DNA from: Clostridia bacterium
Lineage (GTDB): Bacteria; Bacillota; Clostridia; Oscillospirales; SIG627
Length of the DNA: 64,000 nucleotides
Assembly: GCA_017440805.1 (NCBI GenBank)
Contig: JAFSGN010000011.1
Coordinates: 51,709 to 115,708 of the forward strand
Reading direction: 5' to 3'
The notes under the pieces are model-generated. The model was given only the letters and a program-made list of their open reading frames with translations. It searched no databases and was not told the DNA's origin. A program made the position numbers and the translations under genes. Shown in pieces: positions 9,112-17,437 of the stretch; the first letter of the stretch is position 1, and every line of letters starts with the position of its first letter.

Positions 9112-10710
9112 ATGTATCCTGAAAGACTTACTAAGTCAATACAGGCGGTAGAAGCCGCAAGAGAAAAAAATATTGCCTACGAGCCGGCGCGTATGACTGC
9201 ACAGCAGAAAGAAGAACTTCTCAAAGCATATCACCCCGACTATAAGGTAGAAGAATTCGAAGAACTCAAAATCGGACAAAATAAAGGTCAGAAAGTTCCC
9301 AAGGAACTTTGTGCAATATTACAGGCCCACAGCCGTATAAAGGCAGATGATGTAGACCTTACAAAGCCTGATTATGATGTAGATGTGCTTATTATAGGCG
9401 GCGGCGGAGCAGGTTCTTCCGCAGCCATTGAGGCTCACCAGGCAGGTGCCGATGTTATGATTGTAACAAAACTCCGTATAGGTGACGCCAACACAATGAT
9501 GGCAGAGGGTGGTATTCAGGCGGCTGATAAGCCAAATGACTCTCCCGCAACTCACTTTGTAGATGCTTTCGGAGGCGGACACTTTGCCGCAAAGCGTGAA
9601 CTTCTTTCCAAACTTGTGTGTGATGCTCCTGAGGCTATTCAGTGGCTGAGCGAGTTGGGTGTTGAGTTTGATAAAGATGCCGACGGTAATATGATTACTA
9701 CCCATGGCGGCGGTACTTCCCGTAAGCGTATGCACGCTGCAAAGGACTATTCCGGTGCGGAAATTATGCGTACTCTCCGTGACGAAGTTCTCAACAGAAA
9801 TATTCCTGTTGTTGACTTCACAGCGGCAATTGAACTTATAAAAGATGATAAAGGCCAGATTGCGGGTGCAGTTCTTATGAATATGGAAACAAAAGAACTT
9901 CTTGTAGCCCGTGCAAAAACAGTTATTATTGCTACCGGCGGAGCAGGTCGTATGCATTACCAGGGATTCCCTACCTCAAACCATTACGGCGCAACCGCAG
10001 ACGGACTTGTTTTGGGTTACCGTGCAGGTGCACAACTTCTGTATGCTGAAACCTTGCAGTACCATCCCACAGGTGCCGCATACCCCGAACAGATTTTCGG
10101 AGCGCTTGTTACCGAAAAGGTTCGTTCACTGGGTGCTAAACTTGTAAACGCAAACGGCGAGGTATTTATGCATCCCCTTGAAACCCGTGATGTTGCGGCA
10201 GCATCCATTATCCGCGAGTGCAACGACAGAAATAACGGAGTTGAAACAGGCAGCGGTCTGGGTGTATGGCTTGACACTCCCATGATTGAAAAAATCGGCG
10301 GAGAGGGTACTATTGAAAAGAGAATTCCCGCAATGATGCGTATGTTTGGAAAATACGGTATTGATATCCGCAAAGAACCGATTATCGTATATCCTACACT
10401 CCATTATCAGAACGGCGGTCTTGATATTACCCCCGACGGTATGACCACCAATGTTAAAAACCTTTATGTTGCAGGTGAGGCTGTAGGCGGTATTCACGGA
10501 AGAAACCGTCTTATGGGTAACTCTCTGCTTGATATAATCGTATTTGGCAGAGGTGCAGGTAAGAGTGCGGCGGCACAGTGCAAAAATGTGACTTTGGGCA
10601 AACTCAACCTTGACCATGTTGCCGAGTTTGAAAAAGAAATTGATAAAGCCGGAATTAAAACCGACCTTGTTTCTCCCAAACTTCTTCCCGATTACACAAA
10701 CAAAAAATAA
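9112..10710 (+). CDS. Fumarate reductase flavoprotein subunit, cytosolic
   Basis: The 532-residue flavoprotein belongs to the FrdA/SdhA/aspartate oxidase family. The dinucleotide-binding motif GGGGAG is at residues 96-101. Residues matching the fumarate site are present: HPTG from His318, the catalytic-acid arginine Arg359 (in TRDVAAAS), His431 (HYQNGG) and Arg466 (NRLMGNS). No signal peptide is present, so it acts in the cytosol. The first 85 or so residues form a charged extension before the FAD fold that is not typical of FrdA. It follows the FrdB-like gene closely with a GGAGG site, and its 3' neighbour is a succinate-exporter-like carrier. Fumarate reduction rather than succinate oxidation is inferred from context. 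Confidence 0.9.
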   Translation: MYPERLTKSIQAVEAAREKNIAYEPARMTAQQKEELLKAYHPDYKVEEFEELKIGQNKGQKVPKELCAILQAHSRIKADDVDLTKPDYDVDVLIIGGGGAGSSAAIEAHQAGADVMIVTKLRIGDANTMMAEGGIQAADKPNDSPATHFVDAFGGGHFAAKRELLSKLVCDAPEAIQWLSELGVEFDKDADGNMITTHGGGTSRKRMHAAKDYSGAEIMRTLRDEVLNRNIPVVDFTAAIELIKDDKGQIAGAVLMNMETKELLVARAKTVIIATGGAGRMHYQGFPTSNHYGATADGLVLGYRAGAQLLYAETLQYHPTGAAYPEQIFGALVTEKVRSLGAKLVNANGEVFMHPLETRDVAAASIIRECNDRNNGVETGSGLGVWLDTPMIEKIGGEGTIEKRIPAMMRMFGKYGIDIRKEPIIVYPTLHYQNGGLDITPDGMTTNVKNLYVAGEAVGGIHGRNRLMGNSLLDIIVFGRGAGKSAAAQCKNVTLGKLNLDHVAEFEKEIDKAGIKTDLVSPKLLPDYTNKK

Positions 10711-10721
10711 TAAACACATTG

Positions 10722-10757
10722 CCTCACGGAAGATAATTTACATAATTTTCCGTGAGG
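10722..10757 (+). promoter_or_regulatory. Intergenic 10-bp inverted repeat between fumarate reductase and carrier genes
   Basis: A perfect inverted repeat (CCTCACGGAA at 10722-10731 and TTCCGTGAGG at 10748-10757) encloses a 16-base AT-rich loop. No U-tract follows, so it is not a strong terminator. It may stabilise the upstream mRNA end, lower expression of the carrier gene, or act as a binding site. Confidence 0.55.
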
Positions 10758-10790
10758 TATGGTCGTATAAGTAAAGAAAAGAGGTATATT

Positions 10791-12050
10791 ATGAGTTTAT
10801 TCGGCGGAGTAATTCCGATAACCGGTATTTCATTTTTAATGTTCTGCGTTTTTGCAATTCTTTTTGCAGGTTACGCTTTGGGACGCATTACTATCAAAGG
10901 TGTTTCTCTGGGCGATGCAGGTGTGTTTGTTGTGGCACTTATTTTCGGTGCGTTGTTTTTTGGTCCTCTTGAGGCACAACTTGTAACCGAGGGCGTAAAT
11001 TATGCCGAGAAAGCATTGGAAATCATAGAAAACCTGGGACTTATACTTTTTGTTACATCCGTGGGATTTATTGCAGGACCTAAATTTTTCGGTAACATGA
11101 AGAAAAACTTTAAATCCTATGTTCTTCTGGGACTCGTAATTATACTTGCAGGCGGTATTTCCGCAGTGGCATGTATTTACACAGGCAGAGCAATCGGATT
11201 TGGCTCATCCATTGAATCCTCCGAAGGATTTACTGCTATGATTGTAGGTCTTCTTTCCGGTTCGCTTACTTCCACACCGGCATTCTCAGCAGCAAAGGCG
11301 ACAGTTGCTGAAGAATATACCAGTCTTGTGTCTGTAGGACATGGCATTGCGTATATCTTTGGAGTTATCGGTGTTGTGCTTTTTGTACAACTTATTCCAA
11401 AACTTACAAAGGCGGATATGAACGCCGAAAGAGCAAAAATATCAGTATCTGACGATGGTTCGGAAGTAAAGAAAAAATCTTTTGCAGGCAAACTTCTTGA
11501 CCTTGACCATTACGGCTTTGCAGTGTTCTCAGTTGCGGCAGTTTTGGGTACTTTTGTTGGAAAGATTAAAATTCCGCTTTCCACAGCAGGACTTGGTGGC
11601 ACTTGCTTCTCATTCACAACCACAGGCGGTTGTTTGCTTGTTGCCCTTATTTTCGGACATTTTGGCAGAATCGGTAAACTCAATATTATGCCTCAGCAGC
11701 AAACACTCAAACTTTTCAGAGAACTTGGCCTTGTATTATTCCTTGTAGGTGCAGGTATACCCGGCGGTGCGGACTTTGTGGCAAACTTTGACATTATGTA
11801 CTTTGTTTACGGCATTATTATGACATTGTTCCCCATGATTGTGGGGTATATCTTTGCAAAATATGTTCTCAAACTCAGCCTCCTCAACAGCCTTGGTTCT
11901 ATTACCGGAGGAATGACAAGTACTCCCGCATTGGGAACACTTATTAATGTTGCAGGTACAGAAGATGTTGCAGCGGCTTATGCAGCAACCTATCCCATTG
12001 CACTGATTTCGGTAGTTCTTGTTTCCCAGTTCCTTATTATATTGTTCTGA
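10791..12050 (+). CDS. AAE-family (AspT/YidE/SucE-like) membrane carrier, probable succinate exporter
   Basis: The 419-residue integral membrane protein has two homologous halves, each ending in the family motif LTSTPAF or MTSTPAL followed by hydrophobic helices. This is the hallmark of the aspartate:alanine exchanger family (TC 2.A.81), which includes AspT and the Corynebacterium succinate exporter SucE1. The central cytosolic segment is short and has no TrkA-C (RCK) domains. I start at ATG 10791, with GAGG at 10781-10784, rather than at the GTG 10752 inside the upstream inverted repeat. Being last in a fumarase and fumarate reductase cluster, it most likely exports succinate or exchanges it for fumarate or malate. 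The substrate is inferred, not shown by sequence. Confidence 0.85.
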   Translation: MSLFGGVIPITGISFLMFCVFAILFAGYALGRITIKGVSLGDAGVFVVALIFGALFFGPLEAQLVTEGVNYAEKALEIIENLGLILFVTSVGFIAGPKFFGNMKKNFKSYVLLGLVIILAGGISAVACIYTGRAIGFGSSIESSEGFTAMIVGLLSGSLTSTPAFSAAKATVAEEYTSLVSVGHGIAYIFGVIGVVLFVQLIPKLTKADMNAERAKISVSDDGSEVKKKSFAGKLLDLDHYGFAVFSVAAVLGTFVGKIKIPLSTAGLGGTCFSFTTTGGCLLVALIFGHFGRIGKLNIMPQQQTLKLFRELGLVLFLVGAGIPGGADFVANFDIMYFVYGIIMTLFPMIVGYIFAKYVLKLSLLNSLGSITGGMTSTPALGTLINVAGTEDVAAAYAATYPIALISVVLVSQFLIILF

Positions 12051-12066
12051 TTTTTAATAAAAAAAG

Positions 12067-12150
12067 GACAGAGAATGCAAAAAATGATATGCGCCTGAAA
12101 GTATCTATACTTTGGGGGTTATTTCAGAATTGCGTTCTCTGTCATTTTTT
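12067..12150 (+). terminator. Rho-independent terminator of the fumarate-reduction operon
   Basis: A 14-base stem (12067-12080 with 12130-12143, one G-U pair) encloses a loop of about 50 bases that contains smaller complementary segments (CTGAAA and TTTCAG), and is followed by ATTTTTT. It ends the operon 17 bases after the carrier stop codon. Confidence 0.8.
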
Positions 12151-12185
12151 ATGTATACAAGTAAAAACAAGTTTACAAATTAATG

Positions 12186-12214
12186 ATGATATATACAAAT
12201 ATTTCAGGTATACT
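12186..12214 (+). promoter_or_regulatory. Sigma-A-type promoter for marR-ABC operon
   Basis: A -10 box TATACT (12209-12214) has a weak -35 ATGATA 17 bases upstream, placing the start of transcription just before the candidate MarR operator. Confidence 0.45.
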
Positions 12215-12220
12215 AGTTAA

Positions 12221-12237
12221 GTAATTAATTAATTTAC
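12221..12237 (+). promoter_or_regulatory. Candidate MarR operator palindrome
   Basis: GTAATTAATTAATTTAC is a near-perfect 17-base inverted repeat lying between the -10 box and the marR ribosome binding site. Size and AT-rich symmetry suit MarR-family sites; autoregulation is inferred. Confidence 0.45.
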
Positions 12238-12248
12238 AAGGAGGGAAT

Positions 12249-12689
12249 ATGAGAGAAAAACCGGGAAAAATTACTTTTATGATGGCACTGAAACATACCG
12301 ACAGGGCGTGGGCAGGACATATGAGAAAAGTAGCACTGGAAACAGGAATTCCGGATTCGTACCGCGATATAATAATGTTTTTGTCCCGTCACCCCGATTC
12401 AACTCAAAAGGAACTTTCAAAATTTTCCCATACCACTTATGCCGCAATAAGTCAGACGGTTAAGGAAATGCAACTTATGGGGTATATTGTAAAAGAGCCC
12501 GATAAGAATGACAAGAGGTTTTCAAGATTGAGGCTTACCCAAAAAGGCGAAGAATCTGTCTCCCGTGTTCTTGACAAACTTCACGACGCCGATGATGAAA
12601 TAACCAAGGCTCTGGGGGGAGAACAAAAAGAGCGGGAAATGATTGAACTTTTAGAAAAAATTTCTGAAATTATCCGGAACAAACAATAA
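12249..12689 (+). CDS. MarR family transcriptional regulator
   Basis: The 146-residue protein shows the MarR winged-helix layout. The recognition region reads TQKELSKFSHTTYAAISQTV, followed by a wing containing DKNDKRFSRLRLT. Such proteins usually repress an adjacent transporter operon and release DNA on binding a ligand. The gene has an AAGGAGGGA site and lies 14 bases before two ABC exporter genes on the same strand. A palindrome sits in its own promoter region. Local regulation of the exporter is therefore the most economical reading. The ligand is unknown. Confidence 0.9.
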   Translation: MREKPGKITFMMALKHTDRAWAGHMRKVALETGIPDSYRDIIMFLSRHPDSTQKELSKFSHTTYAAISQTVKEMQLMGYIVKEPDKNDKRFSRLRLTQKGEESVSRVLDKLHDADDEITKALGGEQKEREMIELLEKISEIIRNKQ

Positions 12690-12703
12690 AGAAAGGTATA
12701 CAT

Positions 12704-14425
12704 ATGTTAAAGTATCTGAAAAAATATTGGTTATGGTGTATTCTGGCACCGATTTTTATGCTGGGCGAGGTAGCAATGGACCTTATACAGCCCGACATGA
12801 TGAAAGAAATTGTTGACGATGGTGTGCTTATGGGAAATCTCAGTGTTGTATTTTCTGTGGGAATACGCATGATTCTGCTTGTTATTTTGGGCGGTGTCTG
12901 CGGTATGCTGTGCGGAGTTTTTGCCAACTACGCAGCCCAGCATTTCGGAAATGACCTGAGAAAAAGCGTTTTTGACAAAATAATGCATCTTTCTTTTCAG
13001 CAGACCGATAAATTTTCTACAGGCTCTCTTGTAACCCGTCTGACAAATGATGTAACACAGATACAAAATGTTGTAATGATGGCAATGCGTTCTGTTGTTC
13101 GTTCGTCTTTGCTGTTTGCAGGCGGAATCATCATGTTGTTCCGTCAGTCTCCTAAGTTTGCACTGATTACTTTCTGCGGTTTGCCGTTTGTTATATTTAT
13201 AGTAACATTTTTTATGAGACGGGCATCAAAATTGTTTTCTCTCGTGCAAAAAGGACTTGACGGAGTTAATAATGTTATGCAGGAAGATGTGGCAGGTGCG
13301 AGGGTTGTCAAAGCCTATGTAAAAGAGAAATATGAATTAAAAAGATTTGACAAGGCAAATGACCATCTTTGCAATATTAACCTTAAAGTACAGTCTCTTC
13401 TTGCGTATATGGGACCGCTTATGAATATTGTACTTAACTCCTGCGTTGTAGCAGTTATTCTTGTGGGCGGTTTTACGGTAAAAGATGGAGGCAGTATTAC
13501 TCCCGGTGAAATAATGGCGTCTATAACTTATGTAGCCATGATTCTTCACGGTGTTATGTTTATTGCAAATATTTTCCAGACATTTACACGGGCAAAAGCC
13601 TCTATTGAAAGAGTAGACCAGGTACTTAATGACCGGATTGTAATAAGTGACGGAGAGTGTACTGAACAAAATACTCTTTCAGGGGAAATTGAGTTTAAAA
13701 ATGTAAGTTTTTCATATCCCTCTTCAAGCGGAAAGAATGCTCTTGAAGATATATCATTCACTGTAAAACGGGGAGAAACTCTCGCAATACTTGGTGCTAC
13801 GGGAAGCGGAAAAACCTCTCTGGTAAATCTTATCCCCCGTTTTTATGATGTGACTCAGGGTGAAATACTTGTTGACGGAGTGAATGTAAAGGATTACACA
13901 CTGGAGGATTTGCGAAACCGAATTGCTACGGTTTTACAGAAATCGGAGTTATATTCCCGTTCAATAGCCGAAAACATTTCATTTTCAAATCCCGAGGCAG
14001 ATTTGTGGGATATAAAAAGGGCAGCCGAGATTGCTCAGGCAGACGACTTTATCTGTGCTACACCGTTCGGTTATCACACTCCTGTTACAGAGGGAGGCCA
14101 TTCTCTGTCGGGAGGGCAGAAACAGAGAATTTCTATTGCCCGTGCCATACTGAAAAAATCCGAAATTCTGATTTTTGATGATGCCACCAGTGCACTTGAC
14201 CTGAAAACCGAGGCTGATTTATATGCGGCACTTAAAAGAGAATGTCCCGATATTACAAAAATTATTATTGCACAGCGTATTGCTTCGATTAAAAATGCTG
14301 ACCGTATAGCAGTCCTTGAAAACGGCAGAATAACCGCCATGGGTACTCATGAGGAACTTATGGAAAAATCGGAAATATACAACGAAATTTACTGTTCACA
14401 ACTGAAAGAGGAGGCGAAGAATTAA
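12704..14425 (+). CDS. Heterodimeric ABC exporter, subunit 1 (degenerate ATP site half)
   Basis: The 573-residue protein has an N-terminal six-helix exporter domain and a C-terminal ATPase domain. Walker A is GATGSGKTS and the signature is LSGGQKQR. The residue after Walker B is Asp, not Glu (IFDDATSALD), and the switch residue is Gln, not His (IIAQRIAS). These are the marks of the degenerate-site partner in heterodimeric exporters such as TM287/288, LmrCD and BmrCD. The start follows AAAGAAAGG. The stop overlaps the start of the partner gene (TAATG). The substrate is unknown; drug or peptide export is typical for a MarR-linked pair. Confidence 0.93.
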   Translation: MLKYLKKYWLWCILAPIFMLGEVAMDLIQPDMMKEIVDDGVLMGNLSVVFSVGIRMILLVILGGVCGMLCGVFANYAAQHFGNDLRKSVFDKIMHLSFQQTDKFSTGSLVTRLTNDVTQIQNVVMMAMRSVVRSSLLFAGGIIMLFRQSPKFALITFCGLPFVIFIVTFFMRRASKLFSLVQKGLDGVNNVMQEDVAGARVVKAYVKEKYELKRFDKANDHLCNINLKVQSLLAYMGPLMNIVLNSCVVAVILVGGFTVKDGGSITPGEIMASITYVAMILHGVMFIANIFQTFTRAKASIERVDQVLNDRIVISDGECTEQNTLSGEIEFKNVSFSYPSSSGKNALEDISFTVKRGETLAILGATGSGKTSLVNLIPRFYDVTQGEILVDGVNVKDYTLEDLRNRIATVLQKSELYSRSIAENISFSNPEADLWDIKRAAEIAQADDFICATPFGYHTPVTEGGHSLSGGQKQRISIARAILKKSEILIFDDATSALDLKTEADLYAALKRECPDITKIIIAQRIASIKNADRIAVLENGRITAMGTHEELMEKSEIYNEIYCSQLKEEAKN

Positions 14426-16323
14426 TGCGTATCAATCCCGAAAAAGAAATACCCAAGGGTTTTGAAAAAACACCTGACAATATAGGTTTTTTTGCCCCTT
14501 CACAAGTTCCTCCGCCTCCCTCCGGCAGACCTCAGGGTATGAACAGGCGTCCCGGCGGACCGGGTGCAATGGGAAGGGCAATTGAAAAGCCAAAAAACAC
14601 CTCGGAGGTTGTAGCAAGACTTTTAGGATATTTCAAAAACGAGAAAAAATTACTCTTACCCCTCATTCTCATTGTAATTGCAGTTACGGTATCTATGCTT
14701 TTTGCTCCCTCTATGCAGGGAGACGCCATTGACTACATAACAGAGAAAAAATGGAACTCACTGTATTTTGTTTTGGGTTCTATGATGGCATTATACATTT
14801 TTCAGTCTGTATGTACTCTGTTCCAGACTCTCTTGTCGGCACATCTGAGTCAGCGTATTGTACGCAAGATGCGTCATCAACTTTTCAAAAAAATTATAAA
14901 CCTTCCCATAAAATATATTGATACCCATTCAAACGGCGACATAATGAGCCGTCTGACAAATGATGTTGAAAACATATCAAACACTATTTCAATGAGCCTG
15001 GGCTCTCTTGTTTCGGGTGTTCTCACCATTGTGGGTACAATAACCATAATGCTTTTTAAATGTTGGCAGTTAACACTTATTACCTTATTGACTGTAGTTA
15101 TGACTGTTTTTGTGACGCAGAATTTGTCAAAGGTGATGCGGAAAATATACAAAAGGCGTTCGGTTGCCTTGGGAAAACTTAACGGACATTCCGAGGAAAT
15201 GATAACAGGATATAAAACAATTGCTTCCTACAACCGTGAAAAACAGGTTACAGACGAATTTAATAAATTATCGGATGACCTGTGCAATGTGAGTATGCGT
15301 GCCGAGGTGTTGGGCGGTTCAATGGGACCTATAATGAACTGTATTTCCAATATCAGTTTTGTTATAGTTGCCGCATTCGGTGGTTACTTTGCACTTTCGG
15401 GAATTATATCCATAGGTACAATTTCGGCGTTTATTATTTATTCAAAACAATTTTCCCGTCCCATCAACGAAATTGCCATGCTGTACGGTTCTTTGCAGAC
15501 TGCTCTTGCAGGTGCGGAACGGGTATTTGAACTTATAGACAATCCCGACGAAACCGACGGCGGACAAAATACCCTTGAAAACATAAAAGGCGAAGTATCC
15601 TTTAAAAATGTGGATTTCTCATATATCCCCGGCAAGCAGGTGCTTCATGATTTTTCTCTTGATGTGAAACCGGGACAGAAAATTGCTCTTGTAGGAGCGA
15701 CAGGAAGCGGAAAAACTACAGTTGTAAATCTTCTTATGAGATTTTACAATACCGACAGCGGTGAAATTCTTATAGACGGCGTAAATATCAATGATATTCA
15801 GATGGACGAGTTGAGAAAAAATATTGCCATTGTTCTGCAGGACACGGTACTTTTCTCGGATACCATCGGAAATAATATAAAATATTCGGATATGAATGCC
15901 TCTGACGACATTATGTATGATGCAGCATCCATGAGCAATTCCGCTTATTTTATAGAACGGCTTCCCGACGGCTATAATACATTTCTGACACAGGCGGGAG
16001 CAAATATCTCCCAGGGACAGCGGCAACTTCTGGCAATAGCCCGTGCAATACTTGCCGACCCGAAGATACTTATTCTTGACGAGGCAACTTCTTCTGTTGA
16101 TACCCGTACGGAAAAACACATTCAGAACGCAATGGTAAAACTTATGGAAAACCGTACCAGCCTTATTATTGCACACCGGCTTTCTACCATACGGGACTCG
16201 GATAAAATTGTTGTAATGGATAACGGCAGAGTCGTGGAAACAGGAACCCACGACCAACTGCTTGAATTGAAAGAAAAGTACTACAGGCTGTATATTACTC
16301 AGTTTGCAGGAAACGAAATATAA
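14425..16323 (+). CDS. Heterodimeric ABC exporter, subunit 2 (consensus ATP site half)
   Basis: The 632-residue half-exporter has a proline- and glycine-rich N-terminal stretch of about 60 residues before the membrane domain. Its ATPase domain has GATGSGKTT, a canonical catalytic glutamate (ILDEATSSVD) and switch histidine (IIAHRLST), but a divergent signature ISQGQRQ. Combined with subunit 1, this gives one consensus site (this Walker motif plus the partner's LSGGQ) and one degenerate site. It overlaps the upstream gene by one base and is followed by a terminator at 16332. The long basic, proline-rich N-terminal tail is shared by several clostridial homologues. Confidence 0.93.
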   Translation: MRINPEKEIPKGFEKTPDNIGFFAPSQVPPPPSGRPQGMNRRPGGPGAMGRAIEKPKNTSEVVARLLGYFKNEKKLLLPLILIVIAVTVSMLFAPSMQGDAIDYITEKKWNSLYFVLGSMMALYIFQSVCTLFQTLLSAHLSQRIVRKMRHQLFKKIINLPIKYIDTHSNGDIMSRLTNDVENISNTISMSLGSLVSGVLTIVGTITIMLFKCWQLTLITLLTVVMTVFVTQNLSKVMRKIYKRRSVALGKLNGHSEEMITGYKTIASYNREKQVTDEFNKLSDDLCNVSMRAEVLGGSMGPIMNCISNISFVIVAAFGGYFALSGIISIGTISAFIIYSKQFSRPINEIAMLYGSLQTALAGAERVFELIDNPDETDGGQNTLENIKGEVSFKNVDFSYIPGKQVLHDFSLDVKPGQKIALVGATGSGKTTVVNLLMRFYNTDSGEILIDGVNINDIQMDELRKNIAIVLQDTVLFSDTIGNNIKYSDMNASDDIMYDAASMSNSAYFIERLPDGYNTFLTQAGANISQGQRQLLAIARAILADPKILILDEATSSVDTRTEKHIQNAMVKLMENRTSLIIAHRLSTIRDSDKIVVMDNGRVVETGTHDQLLELKEKYYRLYITQFAGNEI

Positions 16324-16331
16324 TAATCACC

Positions 16332-16363
16332 AAAATGTCCCCTGTGAAAACAGGGGATATTTT
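16332..16363 (+). terminator. Terminator of ABC exporter operon
   Basis: Stem TCCCCTG (16338-16344) pairs with CAGGGGA (16351-16357), extended by flanking A/T pairs, and leads into ATATTTT. Confidence 0.7.
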
Positions 16364-16438
16364 AGTCTGTTCAGAAGAATATATACATATCCGCTAAACA
16401 TTTTTTCTTCTCTTTTTTTAAAATTTATGTTAAATCTA

Positions 16439-16467
16439 TTGCTTTTTCTCTTTTAGCATAGTATAAT
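16439..16467 (+). promoter_or_regulatory. Sigma-A promoter for abrB-ABC operon
   Basis: TTGCTT (16439-16444), a 17-base spacer and a perfect TATAAT (16462-16467) lie about 40 bases before the AbrB-like start codon. Confidence 0.7.
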
Positions 16468-16507
16468 AAGTGTGAAAAGTATAACTAATATAACACGGAG
16501 GGCTAAA

Positions 16508-16720
16508 ATGCAAAAGGATAAATTTGTTGGAATAAGTAAAGTGGGAGAAAAAGGACAAATTGTAATTCCCAAAGAAGCAAGAGATATGTTTGGTATAAAG
16601 CCGGGAGATTCCGTTATCGTACTTTGCGATAAAACAAGAGGAATGGCGTTGTTGAGAGCAGACACTATAGAAGACCTGACAGATAAGATTTTTTCAATGG
16701 GAGGGAATCAGGAGTGTTAG
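16508..16720 (+). CDS. AbrB/SpoVT-type DNA-binding protein
   Basis: The 70-residue protein has the swapped-hairpin AbrB motif (KVGEKGQIVIPKEARDMFGI followed by KPGDSV). Such dimers bind DNA as transition-state regulators or as local repressors. I start at ATG 16508 because GGAGG at 16497-16501 gives 6-base spacing; a longer frame from 16472 has no such site. The stop codon overlaps the start of the ABC ATPase gene, so it is translated with the transporter and probably regulates the operon. Codon use is rich in AGA and ATA, as in the two genes that follow. Confidence 0.9.
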   Translation: MQKDKFVGISKVGEKGQIVIPKEARDMFGIKPGDSVIVLCDKTRGMALLRADTIEDLTDKIFSMGGNQEC

Positions 16721-17436
16721 CGATTGAAACAAAAGATTTAACCAAGAGATATAAAGATAAAACAGCAGTAAACGGAATTAATCTGAAAATAAATCAGGGC
16801 GAGTTGTTTGCCTTGCTCGGCACAAACGGTGCCGGAAAGACCACAACAATAAAGATGCTGTCAACCTTGATTATACCAACCGACGGACAAATTAAGATTA
16901 ACGGTTCAGACATAGAAAAAGACAGACAGAAAATTAAAAAAATACTGAATGTATCTCCTCAGGAAACTGCCATTGCCCCCAATCTTTCCGTAAAAGAGAA
17001 TCTGGAATTTATGGCGGGAGTGTATCAGATTCGGAACAAAAAAGAGAAAACAGACGAACTGATAAAATCGTTTAATTTAGACCAGGTATTAAATCAGAAA
17101 GCAAAAACCTTGTCGGGCGGATGGCAAAGAAAAGTATCAATAGCAATTTCATTAATAAATGAACCTGAAATATTATTTTTGGACGAGCCAACTCTGGGAT
17201 TGGATGTAATTGCAAGAAAAGAGTTGTGGTCGGTTATTGAAAAGCTGAAAGGGAAAGTAACCATAATACTGACAACTCACTATATGGAGGAAGCAGAACA
17301 TCTGTCGGACAGAATCGGTATAATGGCAAAAGGAAACCTTATAGCCACAGGAACTTCCCGTGAACTGATTGAGAAAACGGGAGCAGAAAATTTTGAAGAT
17401 GCGTTTGTAAAAATAGCAACAGGGGGTGAATTATAA
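16714..17436 (+). CDS. ABC-2 type transporter ATP-binding protein
   Basis: The 240-residue protein has a complete ATPase cassette: GTNGAGKTTT (Walker A), signature LSGGWQRKV and Walker B LFLDEPTLGLD with the catalytic Glu. The GTG start at 16714 overlaps the abrB stop, and GGAGGGA lies 8 bases upstream. This is the daunorubicin/CcmA-like group that works with an ABC-2 permease, encoded next. The likely role is efflux of a drug, antimicrobial peptide or lipid. The substrate cannot be read from sequence. Confidence 0.92.
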   Translation: MLAIETKDLTKRYKDKTAVNGINLKINQGELFALLGTNGAGKTTTIKMLSTLIIPTDGQIKINGSDIEKDRQKIKKILNVSPQETAIAPNLSVKENLEFMAGVYQIRNKKEKTDELIKSFNLDQVLNQKAKTLSGGWQRKVSIAISLINEPEILFLDEPTLGLDVIARKELWSVIEKLKGKVTIILTTHYMEEAEHLSDRIGIMAKGNLIATGTSRELIEKTGAENFEDAFVKIATGGEL

Positions 17437-17437
17437 T

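Noticed and set aside
1968..10710. Methanogenesis or archaeal origin suggested by hdrABC and mvhD-like genes
   Set aside because: All neighbours are bacterial (sigma-A promoters, F1Fo ATP synthase, Obg, spore coat genes). HdrABC/MvhD homologues are common in anaerobic bacteria.
10752..10790. Upstream GTG start for the carrier gene
   Set aside because: It would start inside the inverted repeat with no ribosome site and add a basic stretch before the first helix; ATG 10791 has a good site.
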